DNA of 64,000 nt from Mycolicibacterium mucogenicum DSM 44124 (GTDB lineage: Bacteria; Actinomycetota; Actinomycetes; Mycobacteriales; Mycobacteriaceae): the NCBI RefSeq assembly GCF_005670685.2, contig NZ_CP062008.1, positions 186,001-250,000 of the forward strand, read 5' to 3'. Of the stretch, positions 9,336 through 18,477 are shown piece after piece. Each line of letters begins with the position of its first letter. Position 1 is the stretch's first letter. The position numbers and the translations under genes are program-made. Below the pieces are notes generated by a model. It saw nothing but the letters and a program-made list of their open reading frames with translations, did no database searches and was not told the DNA's origin.

Positions 9336-10334
9336 GTGGTGTCGGGGGATCTTTGGCGGCGGTTCACAGCTGCTCTGCGGGGGCTGACGGACGAGGTGCC
9401 GGGGCTGGCGCACGTCGTCGTGGGCCCCGATGTGGGCGACGCCGCCGGCCGGTACCGGTCGATCTGTGCCGTCTTGGGCGAGATTGCCTGGGCGGCAAGC
9501 GAATTGGACGACGATCGGGTGTACCGGTGGTTGGCGTCCGACGCGATAGCGGCCCTGCGGACCGCCGCGGCGACGGCAGCGCTGGTGGCCGACGGTTTGG
9601 TGGTCGACGCCGCCATGGACCCCGACGCCCACCTGCGGCGGGCGCTGCACTGGCGACGCTATGGCCGTCGTACCCCCGCTGACCTGCACCGTCGCTGTGC
9701 CGCAGACGTCAGCCGGGGGTCGTTGCGGCTGCTCGCGCGCGCCGGTGCGGGGCCGGTGACGTCCCGGCTGGAACTGCAGCGCATCCGGCTGGAGCTGGTC
9801 CGCGACTCCCGTCGGCGATACGGCGACCTGCATGCCGATCTGCTCGCCCGGGCGCCGTCCCGGCGGGCCGCGGCCGGGAGTTTCGAAGCCGGTGCCCGCG
9901 AGCGGTTGGCCGAGGTGGCCGAGCGGCTCCGCGACGACACCGCCCTCGCGCTGGGCGCTCCCGGGCCTGCCGACCGGTGGCCGGTGCCCGTCGTCCCCGG
10001 GCCGGTGCCGGCCCAGCGCCCGGACGAGACGTGGCTGGGGCTCGTACTGGGCGCGGGTTTCGGTCTCGGCGCGGCACTGGGGCTGGCCAGGATGGCGACC
10101 GGGCTGGCCGGGGTGCCCGACGGCGTCGGCGGTCTCGTGGGATTGGCGCTCGGTCTGGCGCTGACCGTGGCGGTCATCGGCGGCCGCGCCCGGCTGCACC
10201 GGCGGGCGGTGCTGGACCGGTGGGTCGGGACCGCCGTCGCGGCGGCGCGGCAGGCGAGTGAAGAGGAACTGGCGTACCGATTACTGGAGGCGCAGGCGGG
10301 CTTGGCGTCCGCACATCACAAAACGAAAAATTGA
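9336..10334 (+). CDS. Conserved hypothetical membrane-anchored protein (Rv0209-like)
   Basis: From GTG 9336 the protein is about 332 residues. It has a long Arg/Ala-rich, mostly helical cytoplasmic region with amphipathic segments around ELQRIRLELVRDSRRRY, then a Pro-rich linker and two closely spaced hydrophobic helices near the C terminus (around 235-285), and a short basic helix. No enzymatic motif is recognised. The frame is open from 9237, but that would need a TTG start. Position between trmB and pckA matches Rv0209; Rv0210 is missing here. Function unknown. Confidence 0.6.
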   Translation: MVSGDLWRRFTAALRGLTDEVPGLAHVVVGPDVGDAAGRYRSICAVLGEIAWAASELDDDRVYRWLASDAIAALRTAAATAALVADGLVVDAAMDPDAHLRRALHWRRYGRRTPADLHRRCAADVSRGSLRLLARAGAGPVTSRLELQRIRLELVRDSRRRYGDLHADLLARAPSRRAAAGSFEAGARERLAEVAERLRDDTALALGAPGPADRWPVPVVPGPVPAQRPDETWLGLVLGAGFGLGAALGLARMATGLAGVPDGVGGLVGLALGLALTVAVIGGRARLHRRAVLDRWVGTAVAAARQASEEELAYRLLEAQAGLASAHHKTKN

Positions 10335-10506
10335 CCGCTTTACGAATTGTGCCCATCGAGGCCGTCGCGCTACTGACGAGTAACCGCCCGTCGGCGCCCT
10401 CAAACGCATTACCTGCGGGTTCAGGAGCGCCGATTGGGCTTTCTGAATCGTTCTTGTGAGAGATCGGACAGCGGCCCGATTGTCCACTTGTATGTCACTC
10501 ACGTTA

Positions 10507-10520
10507 ACCTCTAAAGAGGT
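10507..10520. promoter_or_regulatory. Inverted repeat upstream of pckA
   Basis: ACCTCT-AA-AGAGGT, a perfect 6-bp dyad with a 2-nt centre, lies 30 nt before the pckA start, directly upstream of a TATAGC sequence. It could be an operator. Nothing else is recognised in the 216-nt gap 10335-10550. Confidence 0.35.
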
Positions 10521-10550
10521 ATAGCTGCGATTTGCGAGCAGGAGAATTTG

Positions 10551-12380
10551 ATGACCTCAGCGACCATTCCCGGTCTCGACGCCGCTCCGACCAATCACGC
10601 CGGGCTGCTCGCCTGGGTGCGTGAAGTTGCGGAGCTGACTCAGCCCGACCGGGTGATGTTCGCCGACGGCTCGGAAGAGGAGTATGACCGCCTCGCCGCT
10701 CACCTCGTCGCCGCCGGCACGTTCCAGAAGCTGAACGAAGAGAAGCAGCCGAATTCGTATCTCGCACTGTCGGATCCGTCTGACGTCGCCCGTGTCGAGT
10801 CGCGCACCTTCATCTGCTCGGAGCGCGAAGAGGACGCCGGCCCCACCAACAACTGGATGGACCCGGCCGAGATGCGCGGCATCATGACCGACCTCTACCG
10901 CGGTTCCATGCGCGGCCGCACCATGTGGGTCGTGCCCTTCTGCATGGGCCCGCTGGACGCCGAGGATCCCAAGCTCGGCGTCGAGATCACCGACTCAGAG
11001 TACGTCGTCGTCTCGATGCGCACCATGACCCGCATGGGCGCCAAGGCGCTGGCCAAGATCGGTGACGACGGCTTCTTCGTCAAGGCGCTGCACTCGCTCG
11101 GTGCGCCGCTGGAGCCGGGCCAGGCCGACGTGCCGTGGCCCTGCAACGAGACCAAGTACATCACCCACTTCCCCGAGACCCGCGAGATCATGAGCTACGG
11201 CTCGGGTTACGGCGGCAACGCGCTGCTGGGCAAGAAGTGCTACTCGCTGCGCATCGCCTCGGCCATGGCGCACGACGAGGGCTGGCTCGCCGAGCACATG
11301 CTGATCCTCAAGCTCATCTCCCCGGAGAACAAGGCGTACTACATCGCCGCGGCGTTCCCGTCGGCCTGCGGCAAGACCAACCTGGCGATGCTGCAGCCCA
11401 CCATCCCGGGCTGGCGCGCCGAGACCGTCGGCGACGACATCGCCTGGATGCGCTTCGGCAAGGACGGCCGCCTGTACGCCGTCAACCCTGAGTTCGGCTT
11501 CTTCGGCGTCGCGCCGGGCACCAACTGGTCGTCGAACCCGAACGCCATGAAGACCATCGCCGCCGGCAACACCGTCTTCACCAACGTCGCCAAGACCGAC
11601 GACGGTGACGTCTGGTGGGAGGGCCTGGAAGGCGAGCCGGAGCACCTCATCGACTGGAAGGGCCAGGACTGGATCCTGCGCGAGACGGAAACCAAAGCGG
11701 CGCACCCGAACTCGCGCTACTGCACCCCGATCTCGCAGTGCCCGTCGGTCGCCCCCGAGTGGGACGACCCGCAGGGTGTGCCGATCTCGGCGATCCTGTT
11801 CGGTGGCCGCCGCAAGACGACCGTGCCGCTGATCACGCAGGCCCGCGACTGGCAGCACGGCGTGTTCATCGGCGCCACCCTGGGCTCCGAGCAGACCGCC
11901 GCCGCCGAGGGCAAGGTCGGCACCGTGCGCCGCGACCCGATGGCCATGCTGCCGTTCCTCGGCTACCACGTCGGTGACTACTTCCAGCACTGGATCAACA
12001 TCGGCAAGAACGCCGACGAGTCCAAGATGCCGAAGATCTTCTTCGTCAACTGGTTCCGCCGTGGCGACGACGGCCGCTTCCTGTGGCCGGGCTTCGGCGA
12101 GAACAGCCGCGTGCTGAAGTGGGCCATCGAGCGCATCGAGCACCAGGCCGAGGGTAAGAGCACCCCGATCGGCATTGTTCCCACCGCCGCTGACCTGGAC
12201 CTGGAGGGTCTGGACGTGTCGGCCGCCGACGTCGACGAGGCGCTGGCCGTGCGTGTCGACGAGTGGCAGAACGAGCTGCCGCTGATCGAAGAGTGGTTCG
12301 AGTTCGTCGGCGAGAAGCTGCCGACCGGCATCAAGGACGAGTTCGACGCTCTCAAGCACCGCTTGGCCGAAGAGGCCTAA
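10551..12380 (+). CDS. pckA: Phosphoenolpyruvate carboxykinase (GTP)
   Basis: A 609-residue GTP-dependent PEPCK converting oxaloacetate to PEP, the entry to gluconeogenesis and needed for growth on fatty acids and sterols. The P-loop FPSACGKTN contains the active-site Cys273 (same number as in M. tuberculosis). The second kinase motif is VGDDIAWM (293-300) and the guanine-binding region contains [11 protein letters not shown]. Metal- and substrate-binding segments such as [15 protein letters not shown] are intact. The ATG at 10551 follows AGGAG with 6-7 nt spacing. The gene is monocistronic, ended by the hairpin at 12400-12437. Its role fits the surrounding lipid-catabolic genes. Confidence 0.97.
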   Translation: MTSATIPGLDAAPTNHAGLLAWVREVAELTQPDRVMFADGSEEEYDRLAAHLVAAGTFQKLNEEKQPNSYLALSDPSDVARVESRTFICSEREEDAGPTNNWMDPAEMRGIMTDLYRGSMRGRTMWVVPFCMGPLDAEDPKLGVEITDSEYVVVSMRTMTRMGAKALAKIGDDGFFVKALHSLGAPLEPGQADVPWPCNETKYITHFPETREIMSYGSGYGGNALLGKKCYSLRIASAMAHDEGWLAEHMLILKLISPENKAYYIAAAFPSACGKTNLAMLQPTIPGWRAETVGDDIAWMRFGKDGRLYAVNPEFGFFGVAPGTNWSSNPNAMKTIAAGNTVFTNVAKTDDGDVWWEGLEGEPEHLIDWKGQDWILRETETKAAHPNSRYCTPISQCPSVAPEWDDPQGVPISAILFGGRRKTTVPLITQARDWQHGVFIGATLGSEQTAAAEGKVGTVRRDPMAMLPFLGYHVGDYFQHWINIGKNADESKMPKIFFVNWFRRGDDGRFLWPGFGENSRVLKWAIERIEHQAEGKSTPIGIVPTAADLDLEGLDVSAADVDEALAVRVDEWQNELPLIEEWFEFVGEKLPTGIKDEFDALKHRLAEEA

Positions 12381-12399
12381 GGCGCTATCCCACGCAACC

Positions 12400-12437
12400 A
12401 CACAACCCCCGGTCTCCCAGGAGATCGGGGGTTGTGT
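12400..12437 (+). terminator. pckA terminator hairpin
   Basis: Perfect 12-bp stem (ACACAACCCCCG with CGGGGGTTGTGT) around a 14-nt loop, 20 nt after the pckA stop, without a long U tract, as is usual in mycobacteria. Confidence 0.75.
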
Positions 12438-12468
12438 GTATTTGCGGCTACTTCGCCGCGCCTCTTCG

Positions 12469-12612
12469 TTGATCCTGCGGTGGGGGCGGGAAAGTGCGAG
12501 TGGCGAGGACCCTGGGCGCAGGGTGAACGTGGCCAGACGGTTGACTCTGCGCTGGGGGCGGGAAAGTGAGAGTGGCGAGGACCCTGGCCGCAGGGTCAGC
12601 GAGGACGGTCGA
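12469..12612. repeat. Two tandem copies of a 72-bp repeat
   Basis: Copies 12469-12540 and 12541-12612 share most positions, including GGGGGCGGGAAAGTG and GAGTGGCGAGGACCCTGG. Each holds a small ACCCTG..CAGGGT hairpin. The period of 72 nt keeps a frame open, but there is no start signal, so a protein is unlikely. The stretch 12381-12794 holds this repeat, the pckA terminator, an inverted repeat and a -10 box. Confidence 0.75.
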
Positions 12613-12721
12613 CGGCCCTGTCCGCGCTCGACGGCTCCCCGGCGCCCTCGAACAGGGTTAGCCACACAATGAAGTTAGGTCAGCCGAACTCGAAAGGTTA
12701 ACGACTCTGACCAGCAAATTC

Positions 12722-12755
12722 AGCGTTGCAAGTCAAACTAATTCGTAGCAACGCT
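12722..12755. promoter_or_regulatory. Inverted repeat upstream of the antiporter gene
   Basis: AGCGTTGC (12722-12729) and GCAACGCT (12748-12755) are perfect complements with an 18-nt spacer, 40 nt upstream of the start at 12795. Could be an operator or a small hairpin. Confidence 0.35.
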
Positions 12756-12781
12756 AAGTTGCTGGCGTCGTTTTGGGCGGC

Positions 12782-12787
12782 TAACGT
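12782..12787 (+). promoter_or_regulatory. -10 box (TAACGT) of the antiporter gene
   Basis: TAACGT ends 7 nt before GTG 12795, consistent with a leaderless mRNA and supporting that start. Confidence 0.4.
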
Positions 12788-12794
12788 CAGCGGC

Positions 12795-14078
12795 GTGACC
12801 AGCACCCGATCAGCCCGACCGACCATGCGTCGGCCGCTTGTGCGATCCCTGTTGCTGGCCGCTGCGTTCGTTCTCCCGGCGGTGGCGCTGCGCCTCGCCG
12901 GCGTGCACCCGAACCCCGTCGTCTCGCTGCTGGCCTACGGCGCGGCTGTCGTCGCCGCCAGCTTCGTGCTGGCCTGGGCGGCCGAAGCGGCGCAGGTCGA
13001 CGTGTCCGGCGGCCTCGCCATCGCCGTTCTGGCCCTGATCGCGGTGCTGCCCGAATATGCCGTCGACCTCTACTACGCCTACGTCGCCGGCCACAACGCC
13101 GAGTACGTGCAATACGCCGCTGCCAACATGACCGGCTCCAACCGGCTGCTCATGGGTATCGGCTGGCCGGTCGTGGTGATCGTCGGCCTGTATGTCGCAC
13201 AGCGCATGTCGGCCGATAAGACCAGCAAATCGATGCTGGCGCTGGAACCCGGCAACCGCGTCGAGCTGGGTTTCCTGCTCATCGCCGGACTCGTCGCGTT
13301 CATCATCCCGACGACCGGCCGCATCCACCTCGTGCTCGGTGTGGCACTGCTGGCGTGGTTCGGCTTCTACCTGTACAAACTCACCCGCGGCGAGCCGGAG
13401 GAGCCCGAGCTCGTCGGTACCGCGGCGGCCATCGGCGCGCTGCCGGACCGGGCCCGCCGCATCACCGTCGTGACGTTGTTCGCGGTGTCGGGCGCTGTCA
13501 TCCTGATGTGCGCGGAGCCGTTCGCGAACAGCCTGATCAACGCCGGTACCGAGCTGGGCGTCGACCGCTTCCTGCTGGTGCAGTGGCTCGCGCCGCTGGC
13601 CTCGGAGGCGCCGGAGTTCATCATCGCGACCATCTTCGCCTCGCGGGGCAAGAGCACCGCGGCGATCGCGACCCTCATCTCGTCCAAGGTCAACCAGTGG
13701 ACGCTGCTGATGGGCTCGCTGCCCATCGCCTACCTCGCCGGTGGTGGCGGCACCGAGCTGGTTCTCGACGGTCGGCAGGTCGAGGAGGTGCTGCTGACGG
13801 CCACCCAGACCATGATGGGCGTCGCGCTGATCCTGTCGCTGCGGTTCCACCGGGCGACGGCGTGGCTGCTGTTGGCGTTGTTCGTGGTGCAGTTCCCGAT
13901 CACGTCGACCACCGGCCGCCTGCTGCTGTGCGGCGTTTACGGTGCGCTGACGGTGATGGGCTTGATCATCAACCGCCGTCACATCGTCGCGACGCTGCGG
14001 GCACCGTTCAGTGCCGGCGACCACGACGTCCACGGCGTGCGGTTCGACGGCCGGGAGTTGTCGATCGCCGGTCGGTGA
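12795..14078 (+). CDS. Sodium/calcium exchanger-family (CaCA) antiporter
   Basis: A 427-residue membrane protein with about ten helices and the two internal repeats of Na+/Ca2+ exchangers: alpha-1 around VLPEYAVDLYYAY...NMTGSNRLLMG and alpha-2 around ASEAPEFIIATIFASRGK...SSKVNQWTLLMGS. The acidic and Asn/Ser residues that bind cations are in place. It likely exchanges a divalent cation for protons or Na+; the ion is not known. GTG 12795 was chosen over ATG 12825 because of the TAACGT box 7 nt upstream. The last 100 nt overlap the convergent GMC oxidoreductase gene. Not part of the M. tuberculosis order here. Confidence 0.8.
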   Translation: MTSTRSARPTMRRPLVRSLLLAAAFVLPAVALRLAGVHPNPVVSLLAYGAAVVAASFVLAWAAEAAQVDVSGGLAIAVLALIAVLPEYAVDLYYAYVAGHNAEYVQYAAANMTGSNRLLMGIGWPVVVIVGLYVAQRMSADKTSKSMLALEPGNRVELGFLLIAGLVAFIIPTTGRIHLVLGVALLAWFGFYLYKLTRGEPEEPELVGTAAAIGALPDRARRITVVTLFAVSGAVILMCAEPFANSLINAGTELGVDRFLLVQWLAPLASEAPEFIIATIFASRGKSTAAIATLISSKVNQWTLLMGSLPIAYLAGGGGTELVLDGRQVEEVLLTATQTMMGVALILSLRFHRATAWLLLALFVVQFPITSTTGRLLLCGVYGALTVMGLIINRRHIVATLRAPFSAGDHDVHGVRFDGRELSIAGR

Positions 14079-15688
14079 CCGCGGTGGTGACCGGCGCGAA
14101 CCGGGGTGTCCAGGATGAGGTCCGCCGCGCGCGCCGCCATCGCCATGGCGGGCGCATTTGTGTTGCCGGACACCATGATCGGCATGATCGACAGGTCGGC
14201 CACCCGTAGTCCGTCGATGCCGCGGACCCGCAACTGGTCATCGACGATGTCGTCGTCGTCCGGTCCCATGCCGCAGGTGCCGATCGCGTGGAACCCGGTC
14301 AGCCCCTGCGTCATCGCGGCGTGCAGGAGCTCGTCATCGCATTGGGTATCGGGTCCGGGCGTCAGCTCCGTGGCGATGAGGTCGGCGATGGGCGACTGCT
14401 GGAACACCTCGCGCATGGTGCGCAGCACCCCGATGGCAGTGGTCCGGTCGTGGGCGGTGGCCAGGTAGTTGGGGTCGATCATCAAGGGGTGGTCCGGATC
14501 GGGTGAGCTGATCCAGACGGCGCCTTCCGACGTCGGCCGGAGAATCTCGCCCATACAGGACAGGCCGGGTAGACGCTCGACGCTGCCGCCGGCGCCGGCC
14601 AGTGTCAGCGCGGTGACGAGCATCTGTCCGTCGACGCGCGACTGGTCGGGTCCGGTCTTGAAGAACGCGAGCACGTCGCCGGTCGGTGCCGCCAGGGGTC
14701 CGCGGCCGCCGGCGGCATACCGGATCGTGGACCGAACCTTGCCGCAGGTGGTCGCCAGGTGCCGGTTGTGCCCGATGTTCCGATTGAGCCGGTAGGTGTT
14801 CACGAGCGTCCGGTGATCCCGCATGCGCCGCCCGACGTTCGAGCGCGCCAGGTAGCGCGGCACGCCGGCGTCCGCGAGTACCTCGCTGGGGCCGATTCCG
14901 GAGAGCTGCAACAGTTTTGGTGATCCGAGGGCGCCGAGGGTGAGGATCACTTCGCGATTCGCCCGGACCACCGTCGACAGCCCGTCGATCCGGATCACCA
15001 CCCCCGTGGCCCGGCCGCGGGTGAACTCCAGTCGCTCTGCCGTCGCGCCGGTGAGCACCTGCAGGTTGGGGCGGGCGCGCACCGGGTCCAGGAATGCGGT
15101 GGCGGCGCTGACGCGCCTGCCGTTGTGGATGGTCGCGGGCGAAAGCCCGATGCGCGGTTCGTCCGTTTCGTTCAGGTCGCCGAGCGGGCGCATGCCCAGG
15201 CGGGTACCGGCGGCGATCGTGGTCAGCGCGAGCGGATCGGGGTCGCGGACGACGCTGATCGCCAGTTCACCGCCGAAGCCGCGCGTGGATGACTGGCCGA
15301 TGGTGTTGTGTTCGAAGCTTCGGTACGCGGCCAGGATGTTGTCCCAGCCCCAGCCGCGATTGCCCAGCTTTTCCAGTTCGTCGAAGTCGGCTTTCTGGCC
15401 GCGGTTGTAGACCATGCCGTTGACCGAGCTCGATCCGCCGAGAACCTTGCCGCGCGGCCAGAATTCAGTGGTGCCGTGGGGTCCGAGGGGGATGGTCTGG
15501 TGCTGCCAGATGTACCGCGGGTCGCCGAACAGCCGACTGCCGAGTTTGGGGACGCGAAGATACGGGCTACGCGCCCGGCCACCGGCTTCGATGAGGAGTA
15601 CCCGGTTGCGGGGATCGGCGGACAGGCGATTGGCGAGTACGCAGCCTGCCGTCCCGGCGCCCACCACGAGGTAGTCGAATGTGGCCAT
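13979..15688 (-). CDS. GMC-family FAD-dependent oxidoreductase
   Basis: A 569-residue flavoenzyme of the glucose-methanol-choline family (choline dehydrogenase-like). The N-terminal ADP-binding motif VVGAGTAGCVLANRL (about 7-21) is present, followed by FWPRGKVLGGSSSVNGM. The catalytic His lies in GFHAIGTCGMG, and a conserved Asn in MVSGNTNAPAMA. It oxidises an alcohol, but the substrate cannot be told. The ATG at 15688 has a GGAGG site. The C terminus runs about 35 residues past the usual end (LILDTP) as Arg/Ser/Pro-rich sequence antisense to the antiporter gene, suggesting an ancestral stop was lost. Confidence 0.88.
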   Translation of the reverse strand: MATFDYLVVGAGTAGCVLANRLSADPRNRVLLIEAGGRARSPYLRVPKLGSRLFGDPRYIWQHQTIPLGPHGTTEFWPRGKVLGGSSSVNGMVYNRGQKADFDELEKLGNRGWGWDNILAAYRSFEHNTIGQSSTRGFGGELAISVVRDPDPLALTTIAAGTRLGMRPLGDLNETDEPRIGLSPATIHNGRRVSAATAFLDPVRARPNLQVLTGATAERLEFTRGRATGVVIRIDGLSTVVRANREVILTLGALGSPKLLQLSGIGPSEVLADAGVPRYLARSNVGRRMRDHRTLVNTYRLNRNIGHNRHLATTCGKVRSTIRYAAGGRGPLAAPTGDVLAFFKTGPDQSRVDGQMLVTALTLAGAGGSVERLPGLSCMGEILRPTSEGAVWISSPDPDHPLMIDPNYLATAHDRTTAIGVLRTMREVFQQSPIADLIATELTPGPDTQCDDELLHAAMTQGLTGFHAIGTCGMGPDDDDIVDDQLRVRGIDGLRVADLSIMPIMVSGNTNAPAMAMAARAADLILDTPVRAGHHRGHRPAIDNSRPSNRTPWTSWSPALNGARSVATM

Positions 15689-15917
15689 CGCGACCTCCGG
15701 TCGGCGTCACTCAAACTTTGCCAGAATCACAGTCGCAAGCTCACGACATCGACAGATAGTCGCATAGATCTGCAAAATATGTCGACTACAGCTGCGTCTG
15801 GCGATTTGCTGAGAGTTTGCCAAAATCGCACGAATAGCACAATATCGGCCGTCAGCCGGACGTTGCCGGCCGTCGCCGGGTAGTTGTTGAAGTCGCAGGA
15901 TTCCGCACGTCCGCCTT

Positions 15918-15949
15918 CTTGACAGGTGTCAAGTCACCTGCCGTAGAGT
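15918..15949 (+). promoter_or_regulatory. fadD4 promoter with operator-like dyad over the -35
   Basis: TTGACA (15919-15924), a 19-nt spacer and TAGAGT (15944-15949) end 6 nt before the ATG at 15956, so the mRNA is probably leaderless. The -35 lies inside the dyad CTTGAC-AGGT-GTCAAG (15918-15933), a likely repressor site. The rest of the 267-nt divergent gap 15689-15955 shows nothing definite. Confidence 0.55.
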
Positions 15950-15955
15950 GCCGTC

Positions 15956-17473
15956 ATGCAGATTCGCCAGCACGTGGGCAGTGGGAAACCGGCCGTCATC
16001 TTGCACCCGTCCGGCACGGTGGTGACGTTCGACGAGCTGGAGGCCCGGGCCAACCGGCTGGCTCATCATTTCCGGGCCAACGGGCTCGTCGAGGGTGACG
16101 TCGTTGCCATCCTGATGGAGAACAACGAGCACATGCACGCGGCGATGTGGGGTGCGCGGCGCAGCGGCCTGTACTACGTGCCGATCAACATCCACCTGAC
16201 GCCGGCCGAAGCCGCCTACATCATCGAGAACAGCGGAGCCGCCGCGGTGATCGGCTCGGCGGCTCTCGGCGACACGTGTGCCGGTCTGGCCGAGCAGCTC
16301 ACGGGCGGGCTGCCCAAGCTGCTCATGATCGCCGACGGCGAGTTGCCGGGCTGGGACCGCTACCCGGAATGCGTTGCGGCTTATCCCGATACGCCGATCG
16401 ACGACGAGATCGAAGGCGACCTGCTGCAGTACTCGTCGGGCACGACGGGGCGCCCGAAGGGCATCAAGCGCGAGCTGACGCACCTGCCGCCGGCCGAGGT
16501 GCCCGGGCTCATGAAGATGCTGATGAGCTTCTGGCTCCCCAAGGATGCCGTCTACCTGAGCCCGGCGCCGCTGTACCACACGGCGCCGTCGGTGTGGTCG
16601 ATGCAGATTCAGGCCGAGGGCGTCACCACGGTCGTGATGGAGAAGTTCGACGCCGAGGGCTGTCTGGACGCCATCGCACGCTACGGCGTCACGCACGGCC
16701 AGTTCGTGCCCGTGATGTTCACCCGGATGCTGAAACTGCCGCAGTCCGTGCGGGATTCGTACGATCTGTCGTCGCTCGAGCGCGTCATGCACGCCGCCGC
16801 CCCGTGCCCGGTGGAGATCAAGAAGCAGATGATCGACTGGTGGGGTCCGATCGTCGACGAGTACTACGCCTCCTCCGAGGCCATCGGCTCCACCCTGATC
16901 ACGGCCGAGGACTGGCTGACGCACCCCGGGTCGGTCGGTAAGCCGATGCTGGGCGTCCTGCACATCCTCGACGAGGAGGGCAACGAGCAGCCGCAGGGCG
17001 TGCCCGGCGAGATCTACTTCGAGGGCGGGAACACCTTCGAGTACCTGGACGATGCCGAAAAGACCGCGGCCTCAAGGGATGCGCACGGCTGGGCGACCGT
17101 CGGCGACATCGGTTACCTCGACGAGGAGGGCTACCTCTACCTGACCGACCGCCGGCATCACATGATCATCAGTGGCGGTGTGAACATCTACCCGCAGGAA
17201 GCGGAGAACGTCCTCGTCACGCATCCCAAGGTGATGGACGCCGCGGTGTTCGGCATTCCGGATGCCGAGATGGGCCAGAGCGTGAAAGCGGTTGTGCAGA
17301 CCGTGGATCCGGCCGACGGCACCGAGGAGTTCGGTGTGGAGCTGCTGGGCTGGTTGCGAGACCGGCTGACGCATTACAAGTGCCCGCGGTCCATCTCGTT
17401 CGAAGAACAATTGCCGCGGACCGACACGGGCAAGCTGTACAAGCAATCGCTGATCGAGAAGTACTCTGGCTGA
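15956..17473 (+). CDS. fadD4: Acyl-CoA synthetase (FadD4-like)
   Basis: A 505-residue ANL-superfamily ligase that activates a carboxylic acid as acyl-AMP and then acyl-CoA. The P-loop YSSGTTGRPKG is at 159-169, followed by the YYASSEA motif, the TVGDIGYLDEEGYLYLTDR hinge region and the C-terminal catalytic lysine segment GKLYKQSL. The N terminus (MQIRQH..GKPAV) looks like Rv0214 FadD4, and the following gene is Rv0216-like, supporting the name. Substrate unknown. The start is leaderless-type. The Rv0216-like gene begins 1 nt after the stop, so the two are co-transcribed. The fadE3 gene that separates them in M. tuberculosis is absent. Confidence 0.85.
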   Translation: MQIRQHVGSGKPAVILHPSGTVVTFDELEARANRLAHHFRANGLVEGDVVAILMENNEHMHAAMWGARRSGLYYVPINIHLTPAEAAYIIENSGAAAVIGSAALGDTCAGLAEQLTGGLPKLLMIADGELPGWDRYPECVAAYPDTPIDDEIEGDLLQYSSGTTGRPKGIKRELTHLPPAEVPGLMKMLMSFWLPKDAVYLSPAPLYHTAPSVWSMQIQAEGVTTVVMEKFDAEGCLDAIARYGVTHGQFVPVMFTRMLKLPQSVRDSYDLSSLERVMHAAAPCPVEIKKQMIDWWGPIVDEYYASSEAIGSTLITAEDWLTHPGSVGKPMLGVLHILDEEGNEQPQGVPGEIYFEGGNTFEYLDDAEKTAASRDAHGWATVGDIGYLDEEGYLYLTDRRHHMIISGGVNIYPQEAENVLVTHPKVMDAAVFGIPDAEMGQSVKAVVQTVDPADGTEEFGVELLGWLRDRLTHYKCPRSISFEEQLPRTDTGKLYKQSLIEKYSG

Positions 17474-17474
17474 C

Positions 17475-18458
17475 GTGCCCACTGGCGGACCGTTTTTCGA
17501 GGACCTCATCATAGGTCAGGTTTTCGACTGGGCGCCCGGGATGACGCTCACCGACGGCGCCGCGGCAGTGCACCAGGCCATCCTCGGCGACCGGATGCGG
17601 CTGCCGCTCGATGCCGCGTTGACCGCCGCGGTCACCGGATCACCGCGGGCATTGGCGCATCCGGCGCTCGTGTGCGACGTCGCGATCGGTCAGTCGACCC
17701 TGGTGACCCGCCGGGTCAAGGCGAATCTGTTCTACCGCGGGCTGCGGTTCCACCGCTTCCCGCACATCGGCGACACCATCACCACCCGCACCGAAGTCGT
17801 TGGCCTCAAGCAGAATTCGGCAAAACCAGGCAGGCCGCGCACGGGTCTGGCCGCCCTGCGCATGATCACCATCGACCAGGACGGCCGCACGGTGCTCGAC
17901 TTCCACCGGTGCGCCATGCTGCCGCTGCGCGACGACGCCGACGACACCGGCCACGCCGACGACCTCAGCATCATCGGCACCACCGCACCCGGCCTGCCCG
18001 ACCCCGCCGCGGGATGGAGTGCCGACGCCTGGCGCTCCGCGGTGCCCGGCGACAATTTCGACCCGGAGCTCGCCGGCCAGGTGTTCACCAGCACGGCCGA
18101 CGTCGTCAGCAGCGCCCCGGAACTGGCCCGCCTGACGCTCAACATCGCTGCCACGCATCATGATTCGCGTGTGGCCGGCAGCCGCCTGGTGTACGGCGGG
18201 CACACCATCGGCCTGGCATTGGCGCAAGCCACCCGGCTCCTGCCGAACATCGTCGGTGTCCTGGGCTGGGAGTCGTGCGACCACACCGGCCCCGTGCACG
18301 AGGGCGACACCCTCTACAGCGAGCTGCACGTCGAAGCCGCGCACGAGGCGCCGGGCCGCGGCGGGACACTCGATCTGCGGTCCGTGGTGTTCGCCGTCGA
18401 CGGTGACGGCCCCGACCGGCAGGTACTGGACTGGCGGTTCAGCGTCCTGCAGTTCTGA
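17475..18458 (+). CDS. Double hot-dog hydratase-like protein (Rv0216-like)
   Basis: A 327-residue protein with two MaoC-like hot-dog domains in tandem, matching Rv0216, whose structure shows a double hot-dog fold related to (R)-specific enoyl-CoA hydratases. The N-terminal half contains FFEDLIIGQVFDW and the C-terminal half the GGHTIGLALAQATRLLPN helix and the HEGDTLYSELHV strand. Its exact substrate is unknown; pairing with fadD4 suggests a hydration step on an activated acyl chain. GTG start 1 nt after the fadD4 stop. Confidence 0.85.
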   Translation: MPTGGPFFEDLIIGQVFDWAPGMTLTDGAAAVHQAILGDRMRLPLDAALTAAVTGSPRALAHPALVCDVAIGQSTLVTRRVKANLFYRGLRFHRFPHIGDTITTRTEVVGLKQNSAKPGRPRTGLAALRMITIDQDGRTVLDFHRCAMLPLRDDADDTGHADDLSIIGTTAPGLPDPAAGWSADAWRSAVPGDNFDPELAGQVFTSTADVVSSAPELARLTLNIAATHHDSRVAGSRLVYGGHTIGLALAQATRLLPNIVGVLGWESCDHTGPVHEGDTLYSELHVEAAHEAPGRGGTLDLRSVVFAVDGDGPDRQVLDWRFSVLQF

Positions 18459-18477
18459 CCATTGCCACAATGGCGGC

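Noticed and set aside
10995..12665. Long minus-strand frame across pckA
   Set aside because: Shadow of the strongly supported pckA gene; no recognisable domain.
12436..12672. 78-codon frame translating the 72-bp repeat
   Set aside because: No start signal; the repeat of period 72 explains the open frame.
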